This document shows, one piece after another, positions 45,181 through 53,673 of a stretch of DNA of 64,000 nt. A program made the translations under genes and the position numbers. The notes beneath the pieces were generated by a model, which was given only the letters and a program-made list of their open reading frames with translations, searched no databases and had not been told where the DNA came from. The DNA is taken from assembly GCA_036015235.1 (NCBI GenBank), contig CP107926.1, forward strand, positions 5,413,501-5,477,500. Direction: 5' to 3'. Within the stretch, counting starts at the first letter, position 1, and every line of letters begins with the position of its first letter. This DNA comes from Streptomyces sp. NBC_00433. Its GTDB lineage: Bacteria > Actinomycetota > Actinomycetes > Streptomycetales > Streptomycetaceae.

Positions 45181-45495
45181 TTACGCCAGCGACCGGTCGG
45201 TGATGACGCTCACCCGCTCCTTGAATACCTTCGCCGCGTCGGGGGTGAGCGTCGCCAGCGCGACCATGCTGCTGAGCATTACGTCGCACAGCTCGTTCTG
45301 GACGTCCTCCCACGTGTGGCTCTGCCCCTTGCGGGGGTTGGCGGAGACGGCGCCCATCGCCGCCTGTGCCACCTCGCCGACCTCCTCCTGGACTTTGAGC
45401 AGACGCAACAGCCGCGCCTGTGCCGGCGTCGCGTTGTCCTTCTCGTCCAGCCACTGCACGAGCTGGTGGATCTTCGTCCAGATCTCGTCGTTCAC
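45181..45495 (-). CDS. MazG-like nucleotide pyrophosphohydrolase
   Basis: 104-aa all-alpha NTP pyrophosphatase of the MazG-like type: LLKVQEEVGEVAQAAMGAV supplies the ExxE metal site and WEDVQNELCDVMLSSMVALA supplies E-x-x-D. It would cleave a nucleoside triphosphate to monophosphate and PPi. Its start overlaps the upstream kinase gene by ATGA. Last gene of a four-enzyme group. Confidence 0.93.
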   Translation of the reverse strand: MNDEIWTKIHQLVQWLDEKDNATPAQARLLRLLKVQEEVGEVAQAAMGAVSANPRKGQSHTWEDVQNELCDVMLSSMVALATLTPDAAKVFKERVSVITDRSLA

Positions 45496-46157
45496 GACGG
45501 TGGTGCTCCCTGCGTGCGTGCGGATTTCAGATCAGGGGCGACGCTACCGAGCCTCCCGGGCGCGTAGGCCGCTATCTGCTCAGCAATCACACCGGAGGGT
45601 GTGGTGCTTGTGTCGATAACGAGGACGGGCACGCCCATGCCGCGCAGGATCACCACCACCTCTGCGTACAGTGCCGACTCGCGTGCAGGGAAGTCCGGCG
45701 CCCGGTTGAAGCGGTGTGTGGCACCGCGGACCGCGATTCGGGCGGCGATGCTGTCGGGGTCCGCGTTGAGGATCACCGCGAGGTCCGGCATGCGTATGCC
45801 GGCGTTGAGGTCGAGCAGGTACTGCCGCGGGACGCCGTCGAGTGCCTGAACGACGAGCGTGGACGCAAGGTATCGGTCGCTCACCACGGTGATCCCGGAC
45901 TCCAGGCGCGGGACCACCTCGTGGGCCAGGTGGTGATGCCGGTCGCCGACGACCAGACAGGCCAGCGCCGCCCCGCTGTAGTCGTCCGCGTTCTTGCGGA
46001 TGAACTGGCCCAGCGTCGAACGGGAAGGTTCGGTCGTCGCGTGGGCCTGCTCCCCGCGGTTCACCAGTATCTGGACCAGGGCAGTGACAGTCGTGGACTT
46101 CCCGACGCCGCCAGGGCCGTCGACGGTGATGAAGCGTCCTGGGCGTCCGCTCGTCAT
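45492..46157 (-). CDS. dTMP kinase-like protein
   Basis: 221-aa thymidylate-kinase-type P-loop enzyme: FITVDGPGGVGKSTTVTALV (Walker A), a DRY motif in VVSDRYLASTLVVQAL, and a lid-like stretch with RFNRAPDFPAR. The chromosome will have its own tmk, so this copy probably phosphorylates a special nucleotide or supplies the local pathway. Overlaps both neighbours by ATGA, so the group is one operon. Confidence 0.9.
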   Translation of the reverse strand: MTSGRPGRFITVDGPGGVGKSTTVTALVQILVNRGEQAHATTEPSRSTLGQFIRKNADDYSGAALACLVVGDRHHHLAHEVVPRLESGITVVSDRYLASTLVVQALDGVPRQYLLDLNAGIRMPDLAVILNADPDSIAARIAVRGATHRFNRAPDFPARESALYAEVVVILRGMGVPVLVIDTSTTPSGVIAEQIAAYAPGRLGSVAPDLKSARTQGAPPS

Positions 46158-47644
46158 GCGGTCACCGCCGAACCCGTGCTACGGGCGTGCTGCTCGCGGG
46201 CGATCTGCGCCAGAGCTCCGCGCAGTTGCGGCAGCGGGGTGTCGGCGAACTGGATGCCCACGCTGAACGCAAACTCGTCGCGTTGTCTCATCGCTTCGTC
46301 CGCGCCGTGATCTGTCAGGTCGACGTCGGCGTAGGCGGTCATGGCGGCCGGGTCGTAGCCATCCGCCAGGAGCTTGTCCCACACCGGCGACCCCGGATAG
46401 GGCCGGAACCCGAATGCAGACGCGCGGAATCCACCGGGCAGCCGGTCGGACAGATCCCACAGGCGCCGGATGTGCGTCAGCGTCGCGGCCAAGTCCTCCG
46501 CCCGCTCCGAGGGGTAGCCCAGGATGAAGTAGCCCTTCACGTTCACACCGCGCCGCATCAGCCGTTCGGCGACCCGCAGCGTCATGTCGGCGGTGATCCG
46601 CTTGTCCATCGCGGCCAGCACCCGGTCACTCCCGGACTCGATCCCGAGCGCCACCTCCCGCATTCCAGAGGCAGCAAGGGTGTCGAGCATCGCGTCGTCC
46701 TCGCGATCCAAGACGTTGATCCGGCCCGTCGCATCCCACACCCACCGCTCTCCGACCCTGTCCGCGGCGAACGCGTCCATCATCGGGTGGATGATGCGGC
46801 GCGCACCGAGGAAGAGGTCGTCGACGAACCGGAAGGCGCTCACGCCGTGGCCGTCGGCGAGTTGGTGCATCTCGGCGAGGATGTTGTCCGGCGTGCGGGT
46901 GCGGATCGTCAGGTCCGGGTTCTTGCTGACTGCCGCGCCGCAGAACCAGCAGTCGTAGGGGCAGCCGCGCGCCCCGACCATGTTCGCCTCGCGTCGGCCG
47001 TCGCTCGCCAGGTACGGGTCCTGCGGCAGGAACGCGCGGTCCAGGGACAGGCCGTCGATGTCCGGGCTCAGCCAATGCCGAATGCGGGCCGGGTCGTGCT
47101 CGGTGCCCTCGACGGTCGTGCCGAGGATCCGGTCGCGCCACATCACGCCCGGCAGCTCCGCGCGCCGCCCGACGTCGTCTAGGAGCGCCGCCACGCGGGT
47201 CTCACCTTCGCCGACGACCAGCGCGGCAAGGCGGCTCATGCGGGGGTCGGCGATAATGGTCTCCGGCGCGGCCTTGGCGTGGTGGCCACCGACCATCAGC
47301 CGTACGTCGTCGCCCAGGCCCGCCGCGATCCTCGCCGACAGCTCGTAGGTGGGCGCCAGGAGGTTCAATCCGGCCCAGCGCGGTGCGGCGTCGTTCGCCA
47401 GCCGGATCGTCTCCGCGATCCCCAGGCCGTGCGCCTCGGCGTCGAGAAGGCCGACGTTGTAGCCGGCCTGCGCAGCGTAGGTGGCGATGTACCCCATGCC
47501 GATGACCGGCAGGGTGTAGTCGGTCAGGCGCGGCCGTAGCGAGTAGTCCCGCAATGGGGCGTTGATCAGGAGCAGGTCGAGGGGCCGCCCCGGGGCAGCA
47601 CCGGCGATCAGGTCAGGGACGTGGCGTAACGGGCGGTCGGGCAT
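46154..47644 (-). CDS. B12-binding radical SAM protein
   Basis: 496-aa enzyme. The first 160 residues are a cobalamin-binding-like Rossmann domain (LDLLLINAPLRDY, IGMGYIATYAAQAG, VRLMVGGHHAK, LVVGEGETRV). The radical SAM core holds the cluster motif ARGCPYDCWFCGA (CxxxCxxC), IESGSDRVLAAMDKRI and FILGYPSERAEDL. Class B enzymes of this type methylate or rearrange unactivated carbons. In this operon, with two nucleotide enzymes and a base glycosylase, a nucleoside or base substrate is likely but unproven. Confidence 0.93.
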   Translation of the reverse strand: MPDRPLRHVPDLIAGAAPGRPLDLLLINAPLRDYSLRPRLTDYTLPVIGMGYIATYAAQAGYNVGLLDAEAHGLGIAETIRLANDAAPRWAGLNLLAPTYELSARIAAGLGDDVRLMVGGHHAKAAPETIIADPRMSRLAALVVGEGETRVAALLDDVGRRAELPGVMWRDRILGTTVEGTEHDPARIRHWLSPDIDGLSLDRAFLPQDPYLASDGRREANMVGARGCPYDCWFCGAAVSKNPDLTIRTRTPDNILAEMHQLADGHGVSAFRFVDDLFLGARRIIHPMMDAFAADRVGERWVWDATGRINVLDREDDAMLDTLAASGMREVALGIESGSDRVLAAMDKRITADMTLRVAERLMRRGVNVKGYFILGYPSERAEDLAATLTHIRRLWDLSDRLPGGFRASAFGFRPYPGSPVWDKLLADGYDPAAMTAYADVDLTDHGADEAMRQRDEFAFSVGIQFADTPLPQLRGALAQIAREQHARSTGSAVTA

Positions 47645-48437
47645 GGATCCCCCACGCGAGTGTGTAGGTGGTCAGGGCGTGAAGTTGCGGCCGGTCTGGC
47701 GCCCATCGGGACCAGGCGGCTTCGAACTCCCGCGGCGATTCGGGCAGCGGCGCCGATGGGGCGGCTTTGGCCGCCCAGGTGCGCACCGCCAGGTCGCCGT
47801 GCGGGTAGACGGAGTAGTCGCCGGTGAAGTCCGCGGCGGCGCAGGCAGCGGTCCACGGGCCGATGCCCGGTACCTCCTGGAGGGCCTTCACCATGTCGTC
47901 GGGGGCCAGTTGGCTCCAGTCCTCGCCGTGCTCCAGGTAGGCCGCCGCCGCAGCCGGCAGGGCCTTGCGGTGCAGCGCCGCACCGATCGCCGCGAACTGC
48001 TCTTCGGCCAGCTCCAGGACTTCGTACGGGCCGGGCACGGTGTGCATCCTTCCGGCCGGTGTGTCCCAGGAAGGGCCGTAGGTGGTGATCCACCGCTGGT
48101 AGAGGGCGCGGGCCTGCGGGGCACGGATGATCTTCCGCAGGAGACCGCTGGTGATCGCCTCCCACAGCGTTGGCGACGGCAGGCGATGCACCGTCCCCAG
48201 GGGGGCCAGGGCCGTTGTCAGGGGACCCGGGGCTCGGGGCGGCAGATTCACCGGCCATGTCTCGATCGCGGCAACGGTCTTGTCAGCGGCCGAGCCACCC
48301 AACTTCGTCGGCACCAGCTCGGTTCCGTCCCACACGACGAACCAGGCGTCAGGGCCGGCCGTGACCAGACGGCAGGTCGTACCGTCCGGACACACTGTCC
48401 ACGCCGGATGGTCGGTCAACAAAGTGGTTGTGGTCAT
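47613..48437 (-). CDS. HhH-GPD DNA glycosylase-like protein
   Basis: 274-aa AlkA-like protein. LPSPTLWEAITSGLLRKIIR and the HhH-GPD core LQEVPGIGPWTAACAAADFT followed by YPHGDLAVRTWAA place the catalytic Asp in G-D-L-A-V-R. An N-terminal part (TTCRLVTAGPDAWFVVWDGT) resembles the AlkA beta domain. Overlaps the radical SAM gene by 32 nt. Could excise a modified base, or have been recruited to cleave an N-glycosidic bond in a pathway. Confidence 0.88.
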   Translation of the reverse strand: MTTTTLLTDHPAWTVCPDGTTCRLVTAGPDAWFVVWDGTELVPTKLGGSAADKTVAAIETWPVNLPPRAPGPLTTALAPLGTVHRLPSPTLWEAITSGLLRKIIRAPQARALYQRWITTYGPSWDTPAGRMHTVPGPYEVLELAEEQFAAIGAALHRKALPAAAAAYLEHGEDWSQLAPDDMVKALQEVPGIGPWTAACAAADFTGDYSVYPHGDLAVRTWAAKAAPSAPLPESPREFEAAWSRWAPDRPQLHALTTYTLAWGIHARPPVTPRP

Positions 48438-48558
48438 CGTGATGCCTTCCGTAACGCGTCCATGTAGAGCCCGCTGGGCGTACACGGCAGTCTGCTCGCT
48501 CCCCGCTGACGTGCGGGCGTGGACGGGGCTACTGCATCCGCACGGGGGCCGAGTGGCA

Positions 48559-49437
48559 TCAGCCCATGTGGTGTGCTGCGGCCCAGTCGTCGCGGGCGGC
48601 GATGAGGGCGGGGCGGACTGTGTTGTCGAGTAGGTCGGCGTGTGCGCGGAGCTTAGTGGCGATGTGGGCGAGGCCTTGCGGGTCCAGGCCGAGGATCCAG
48701 CGTCCGACGCTGACCTGGAGGTTGACCACGGGAATGCGCAGGCGGGGGTCGGGGTCGTAGGGGTTGCAGTCGATGCTGCCCTCGAAGACCGAGTCCTCTT
48801 CGACGCCGTCCCACAGGTCTGGAGCAGTGAGGGGCAGCATCGGTCCTTCGAAGAAGTTCCGGTGGTTGACCTCTGCCAGTCTCTGCGGCAACTCCTCGAC
48901 CGGTACGCCAGTCTCTGTGGGATCGTCCTCAGCCCAGGCCGGGAGATGTCCGGAGGTGACGGCACCGTCGGTGGTGGCGATCGCCCACGTCCCCGGCGTA
49001 CTCCACGGCGGCGGCTGCTCCCGCCGTGCGGGCCGGATGCTGGAGGCGACCTCGAACCAGACCACCTTCCCGGCCGGATCGTAGAAGCTGCCCCAGTCCG
49101 CAGCGAGCGCGTCCACCAGCAGCAGTCCCCGCCCGTCCTCCGCATCCGGCGAACTGCGGCACGGCTGCGGACGGACGGGGCTGACGTCGGTGACCTCGAC
49201 CCGCACGCGCACTCCGGTCCACCGCACCGCCACCGAGCAGGGCGCCTGGGTGTGGTGGATGGCGTTGGTGATGACCTCGGTGGAGAGCAGTTCCACCTCG
49301 GCGAACTGCTCCTCCGAGAGGGCGACGTTCCAGCCGCGGACCAGGGAGGTGATCGTGTGCCGGGCCTCCGGCACGGCGCCCTCCTCGGCCTCGACGCGAA
49401 ATCCGTGGAGGAGGACCGGCGTCCCTGATGGGGTCAT
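48559..49437 (-). CDS. HATPase with C-terminal extension (module 2)
   Basis: 292-aa paralogue of 38727-39626: LLSTEVITNAIHHTQAPC (N box), VTDVSPVRPQ (G1), DGRGLLLVDALAADW (G2), then the same tail with NHRNFFEGPMLPLTAPDLWD, GSIDCNPYDPDP and VPVVNLQVSVGRWILGLDP. The tail is better conserved than the linker, so it is under selection. GAGGTG precedes the ATG. Divergent from 49673-50992; upstream of the glycosylase group on the same strand. Confidence 0.9.
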   Translation of the reverse strand: MTPSGTPVLLHGFRVEAEEGAVPEARHTITSLVRGWNVALSEEQFAEVELLSTEVITNAIHHTQAPCSVAVRWTGVRVRVEVTDVSPVRPQPCRSSPDAEDGRGLLLVDALAADWGSFYDPAGKVVWFEVASSIRPARREQPPPWSTPGTWAIATTDGAVTSGHLPAWAEDDPTETGVPVEELPQRLAEVNHRNFFEGPMLPLTAPDLWDGVEEDSVFEGSIDCNPYDPDPRLRIPVVNLQVSVGRWILGLDPQGLAHIATKLRAHADLLDNTVRPALIAARDDWAAAHHMG

Positions 49438-49672
49438 CGGGACACCTCGGGGCGGATAGCGCGACGGCTGAGCGGCCTCGCGGGACAGGAGGTGACGCTG
49501 GGCGTGACAGTGGGCGGCATCGGGTTGCTCCTCTCGGTGCGTACGGTGAGCAGCAACTGTCAGGCTGTGACGGCAAGGGCGACTTCCCCGGCGCGGGTAT
49601 ACCCATGGTGGGTAGGCTCTTCCGGGCCTGTGTCCCGCACACTCGGTTGAACTGGCAGGACGGGAAAGCGCG

Positions 49673-50992
49673 ATGACCGGATACCGACCAGCGACCGCGT
49701 TGCCGCGCGCCATCGTCGAACGCGCGGACATGCAGGCCGCGATCACCGCCCACGACTTCGGAACGGTGTTCCGACTCGCGCGCGAGCTGGCGGGCATCAG
49801 CTACTCGAAGATCGCCGCCGAGTGCGGCATCAAGCCCGAACGGGTCGGCTCACTCGCCCGTGGCAGGGGAAGCGTGACCAGCTTCGAGAAGGTCACCTGT
49901 ATCGCGGACGCCCTGCGTATCCCCGGCCACATGCTCGGACTCACTCCCCGCCCCTGGGAAAAGAGCGAGCCCCTTCCTGCACGTGACCGTACGAGCGAGG
50001 AGGACGAGAGTTCCGTGGAGCGCAGGCGATTTCTCCGGGCAGGAACCGGGGCCGGGCTGGCGGCAACCCTGCCCGAGCTGACCCGGCCCGCAACCAGCCG
50101 CCGCGTCGGCGCGGAACTGCCCGACCGGCTTCGTCGGCGTACTGCACGCCTGCGCCGCCTGGACCAGGTGCTCGGTGGAGGTGACACGTACCGGGTCTAC
50201 CTGGGCGAGTACCAGGCGACCAAGGCCCTGCTGCGGGACTCGACGTACTCCGAGCAGACCCGGCACGACCTGCTGTCCGTACTGGCGGAGCAGGCACAAC
50301 AGGCTGGTTGGGCCGCGTTCGACGGCGGCCGGGCTGCCGACGCACGCGGGCTCTACGAGGAGAGCCACAGCGCCGCCACCGAAGCCGGCGACACCGACCT
50401 CGCAGGAAACGCACTGGCCTTCCTCGCCTACCAAGCCGTCAGCGGCAACCAGAAAGCCGGGGTGGAGATCGCCACCCAGTCCTGCGCGACGATCGGCCCC
50501 GACGCACCCGCCGGAGTACGCGCCCTGCTGCACGAACGCCTCGCGTGGGCCTGCGCCGTGGCGGGCCTGGCCACCGAATGCGAACGTGCCCTCACCGCCG
50601 CTGAAACGGCCCTCGCCTCAGCGGGGGACGCGCCCCAGCCCGACTGGGTCTCCTGGGTCGACACCACCGAACTCCAGGTCATGACCGGCCGCTGCTGGAC
50701 CGAACTACGCCGCCCGCTGCGAGCCGTCCCCATCCTGGAGACTGCCCTGGCCGCCTACGACGACATCAACGCCCGCGACAAAGCCCTCTACCTGTCATGG
50801 CTCGGCGACTCCTACCTGACCGCAGGCGAAGTCGAACAGGCCGCCACCACAGCAGACCGGGCACTCGACCTCGCCGAAGGCGTCGCCTCCGTCCGCCCCC
50901 GCGCCCGCCTGACCCCACTCATCACACGCCTCGACACCCACCGCGGGCTCCCTACGGTGGACGCGGTCCTGGAGAAGGCCGCAGCGGTCTGA
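49673..50992 (+). CDS. HTH-TPR regulator (module 2)
   Basis: 439-aa regulator. N-terminal XRE-like HTH: FRLARELAGISYSKIAAECG followed by KPERVGSLARGRG and ADALRIPGHMLGLTPRPWE, closely matching the layout of module 1. A short Arg/Ser linker with RRRFLRAGTG leads into TPR helices. ATG 49673 has GGAAAG upstream. Probably controls the divergent HATPase operon. Confidence 0.9.
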   Translation: MTGYRPATALPRAIVERADMQAAITAHDFGTVFRLARELAGISYSKIAAECGIKPERVGSLARGRGSVTSFEKVTCIADALRIPGHMLGLTPRPWEKSEPLPARDRTSEEDESSVERRRFLRAGTGAGLAATLPELTRPATSRRVGAELPDRLRRRTARLRRLDQVLGGGDTYRVYLGEYQATKALLRDSTYSEQTRHDLLSVLAEQAQQAGWAAFDGGRAADARGLYEESHSAATEAGDTDLAGNALAFLAYQAVSGNQKAGVEIATQSCATIGPDAPAGVRALLHERLAWACAVAGLATECERALTAAETALASAGDAPQPDWVSWVDTTELQVMTGRCWTELRRPLRAVPILETALAAYDDINARDKALYLSWLGDSYLTAGEVEQAATTADRALDLAEGVASVRPRARLTPLITRLDTHRGLPTVDAVLEKAAAV

Positions 50993-50995
50993 CGC

Positions 50996-51322
50996 CTACG
51001 CGTCCGGTTCCGTGCTGTCCGCGACCCAGCGCAGGTATGCCTCCGAGCCGGCCACGATCGGCACCGCGACGACCTCCGGCTTCTCCCACGGATGGTGCTC
51101 CAACAGATGCGCCTCCAACGCGGAATACCCCTCGGCGGTGGTCTTGAGCAGCAACTGCCACTCCTCACCGGTCCCGAACTCCCCGCGATGCCAGAAGACC
51201 GACACCACCGGCCCAACCACCTGAGCCCCCGCCGCAAGCCGCCCCCGCACCGCGGACTCAGCCAGCCGAACGGCCTGCTCCCTCGACTCAGTAGCAGTGG
51301 ACACCTGCACGAACTCGGTCAT
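50996..51322 (-). CDS. cutA: Divalent-cation tolerance protein CutA
   Basis: 108-aa CutA1: VQVSTATESREQAVRLAESA, VVSVFWHRGEFGTGEEWQLL, LLKTTAEGYSALEAHLLEHH and the end AYLRWVADST, all standard. A trimeric soluble protein linked to metal tolerance. Convergent with the HTH-TPR gene, 3 nt apart at their ends. Probably core chromosome. Confidence 0.95.
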   Translation of the reverse strand: MTEFVQVSTATESREQAVRLAESAVRGRLAAGAQVVGPVVSVFWHRGEFGTGEEWQLLLKTTAEGYSALEAHLLEHHPWEKPEVVAVPIVAGSEAYLRWVADSTEPDA

Positions 51323-51425
51323 GCGGCGAGCCTAGCCGGGGCATGCGAATTGGCCGACTACAGATGCAGCGCATGGCCGATTACGCACTGTCCGTGATGA
51401 TCAACACTCAGTAGTGTCGCTCGTC

Positions 51426-51806
51426 ATGAAGGCGTTTCGCGCGTACTGGGGGTACCTCGCCATCGCTGCCCTGATCGTCTCCTGGGGGCGCGGCGCAGCA
51501 CCTGCTGTGATCGTTGCATTGTCGCTCGCCGTTTTCGTGTTCGCCGGATTTCAAGCCCCTGCTTTGTGCGGCGCCGTGAACCGTAACGGCACGTACTGCC
51601 GAGAGAACGCGTCGGGGCTTCTCATGGGCTGCCACAGGCGACATCACCGACTGCAGAAGCTGAGAATGATCGTTCTGCGCCACCGTGCGGGAACCGTCTC
51701 GCGCAGCCTCTTCCCATCGTCAAAGGAGAAGTTTGAGGCGGCTATCGCTGTTGGCGGCCTCCTGTCAGCCGTAGCAGCCGTGGTCGTGCCCGTGATTACT
51801 GGTTAG
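51426..51806 (+). CDS. Small membrane protein with Cys pair motif
   Basis: 126-aa protein: two N-terminal helices (YWGYLAIAALIVSWGRGAAP, VIVALSLAVFVFAGFQAP), then ALCGAVNRNGTYCRENASGL and MGCHRRHHR, which could bind a metal, and a final helix (IAVGGLLSAVAAVVVPV). A recurrent Streptomyces gene type; function unknown. GTG 51414 in the same frame is an alternative start. Confidence 0.7.
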   Translation: MKAFRAYWGYLAIAALIVSWGRGAAPAVIVALSLAVFVFAGFQAPALCGAVNRNGTYCRENASGLLMGCHRRHHRLQKLRMIVLRHRAGTVSRSLFPSSKEKFEAAIAVGGLLSAVAAVVVPVITG

Positions 51807-51874
51807 TGGCTGTGACGTCCGAACGTTGAACATGGCACCAGTGACCTCGCCAGGCCAGCAACCGCATCTGGCGT

Positions 51875-51975
51875 GCGTGAGCGATGCGTGAGCGGACGTG
51901 CTGGCACCGGGCGGTGCGGTGCGGACAGGGCGACAACTTCAGTCCGCCTGACCTGCGGGTTTCGGATGGCGGCCC
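51875..51975 (+). repeat. GCGTGAGC repeat block, copy 4
   Basis: GCGTGAGCGATGCGTGAGC (51875-51893) followed by DNA matching 43052-43135. The continuation to about 52005 resembles terminator block A. With the 52066 terminator this fills the 51807-52125 gap; no gene is seen. Confidence 0.65.
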
Positions 51976-52065
51976 GTCCTCCGGCGGACGGCCGGGGCGC
52001 GTCACCGGCCGGGCCGGTCCGTGGGGCACCGCCGCGGCCGCCGCACGGTGCCCGGCAAGAGGCGT

Positions 52066-52107
52066 ACGTGGGGCCTGTCCGCCGCAGTTGGCGGGCAGGC
52101 CCCACGT
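52066..52107 (-). terminator. Xylanase terminator
   Basis: 18-bp arms ACGTGGGGCCTGTCCGCC and GGCGGGCAGGCCCCACGT with one mismatch and a 6-nt loop, just after the xylanase stop. Confidence 0.85.
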
Positions 52108-52125
52108 CACGAGTGCCTCAGCGGG

Positions 52126-53673
52126 TCAGCTGCAGGCGGTTCCGTTGAGAGTGAAGGAGCTGGGCGAGGTGTCGTTTGACGCCCAGGTGCCCTGGAAGCC
52201 GAAGTCGATGGTGCCTCCTGGGGCGATGGTGGAGTTGTAGCTGACGTTGGTGGCCTTGACGGTGGTGCCGGACTGGGTGACGGTCGCGCTCCAGGCGTTG
52301 GTGATCTTCTGGTCGCCGGGGAAGGAGAAGCCGAGCGTCCAGCCGTTGACGGGTGTGGTGCCGGTGTTGCCGACGACGACGTCGGCGGTGAAGCCGCCCT
52401 GCCACTCGTTCTTGGTGTAGGTCACGTGGCAGATGCCGCCCGTGCCGCCGGTGGTGCCGCCGGTGGTGGTGCTGCCGGTGGTGCCGCCGGTGGTGGTGCT
52501 GCCGGTCGTGCCGCCGGTGGTGGTGCTGCCGGTCGTGCCGCCGGTGGTGGTGCTGCCGGTCGTGCCGCCGGTGGTGGTGCTGCCGGTCGTGCCGCCGGTG
52601 GTGGTGCCACCACCGGCGCTTAGGGCGGCGACGGCGGCGTTGTAGGCGGGCTTGGGCTGGTAGTTGCTGTCGTACATGGTGGCGGCGCCGTAGCCGGGGA
52701 AGGTGCCGGGGATCCAGGAGTGGCCGTCGTCCACGCCCCACTGGCTCACTCCCACGCAGCGCGAGACCGCCAGGCAGTCGTTGACCACGGTGCCGTAGTC
52801 GTTGGCCTGCTGCTGGAGGTTGGAGCTGTTGGTCGGCAGCTGGATGCGGTCGTCCAGTTCGGTGATGGCGACGTCGAGGCCGAGGTTGGCGAAGCGCTGC
52901 ATGTTCGCCAGCATCGACGAGGGGACCTGGCCGGCGATGAAGTGCGCCTCCAGGCCGATGCCGCCCAGCGGCACACCTTGGGCGACCATGGTCTGCGCCA
53001 GGCTGTAGAGGGCGTTGCTCTTCGCGTTCTCGCCCTCGATGTTGTAGTCGTTGATGTACAGCTTGGCGTTCGGGTCCGCGTTGTGGGCGGTGCGGATCGC
53101 GTCGGCGAGGTAGCCGGAGCCCATCGCCTTGTAGAACACGTCCTGGCGCAGGCTCCCGTCCTCGTTGTAGGGCTCGTTGATGACGTCCCAGGCGTAGATC
53201 TTGCCCTTGTAGTGGTTGGCCTCGGTGGTGATGTGGGACTCCATCACGCCCTGGACCTGGTTCAGCGGCAGGCTGCTGACCCAGCTGGGCAGTTGGGAGT
53301 GCCAGACCAGGTTGTGGCCGCGTACGCGGGCGTTGTGCGCCTGTGCCCAGTTGACGATCTGGTCGCCGGGGCCGAAGTTGTACGAGCCGTTGGACCGCTC
53401 GGTGGTGTCCCACTTCATCTCGTTGCCGGGGGTCACCATGTCGAACTGCGTGTTGGCGATGGCCATCTCGCCGCTGATGTTCAGGTCGCCGTCGGTCAGC
53501 GCGGTGCCGAAGTACTTGCCCTTGCCCTCGGCCAGCGACCGCAGCGGTGAAGCGGCTTGGGCGGGTGTGGCCGACAAGACGGCCAGGGCCGTCGCGGTGG
53601 CCACGGCCAATGTGGCGGTGAGCGCGCCCAAGCGGCGACGTGGTGTTCGGAGCGTACGTATGCCCGATGTCAT
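52126..53673 (-). CDS. Endo-1,4-beta-xylanase, GH10-CBM2
   Basis: 515-aa secreted xylanase. Signal peptide at residues 1-45 (LTATLAVATATALAVLSATP, cleavage near AQA). GH10 domain about 47-345 with acid/base Glu in WDVINEPYN and nucleophile in VAITELDDRI; HNLVWHSQLPSWV is a further hallmark. A Gly/Thr linker with about six GGTTGSTTT units precedes a CBM2 cellulose-binding domain (residues about 415-515) with CHVTYTKNEWQGGFTADVVV and a terminal Cys. Start ATG 53673 has GGAGGT upstream; the long open frame upstream is not coding. Degrades xylan outside the cell. Confidence 0.96.
   Translation of the reverse strand: MTSGIRTLRTPRRRLGALTATLAVATATALAVLSATPAQAASPLRSLAEGKGKYFGTALTDGDLNISGEMAIANTQFDMVTPGNEMKWDTTERSNGSYNFGPGDQIVNWAQAHNARVRGHNLVWHSQLPSWVSSLPLNQVQGVMESHITTEANHYKGKIYAWDVINEPYNEDGSLRQDVFYKAMGSGYLADAIRTAHNADPNAKLYINDYNIEGENAKSNALYSLAQTMVAQGVPLGGIGLEAHFIAGQVPSSMLANMQRFANLGLDVAITELDDRIQLPTNSSNLQQQANDYGTVVNDCLAVSRCVGVSQWGVDDGHSWIPGTFPGYGAATMYDSNYQPKPAYNAAVAALSAGGGTTTGGTTGSTTTGGTTGSTTTGGTTGSTTTGGTTGSTTTGGTTGSTTTGGTTGGTGGICHVTYTKNEWQGGFTADVVVGNTGTTPVNGWTLGFSFPGDQKITNAWSATVTQSGTTVKATNVSYNSTIAPGGTIDFGFQGTWASNDTSPSSFTLNGTACS
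52442..52610. repeat. 27-bp tandem repeats in xylanase linker
   Basis: About six near-identical 27-bp units (GGTGGTGCTGCCGGTCGTGC and 7 more bases) encode the GGTTGSTTT linker. Expected to vary in copy number between strains. Confidence 0.9.

Noticed and set aside
52442..52610. CRISPR-like array
   Set aside because: Tandem 27-bp units without spacers, in frame within the xylanase linker.
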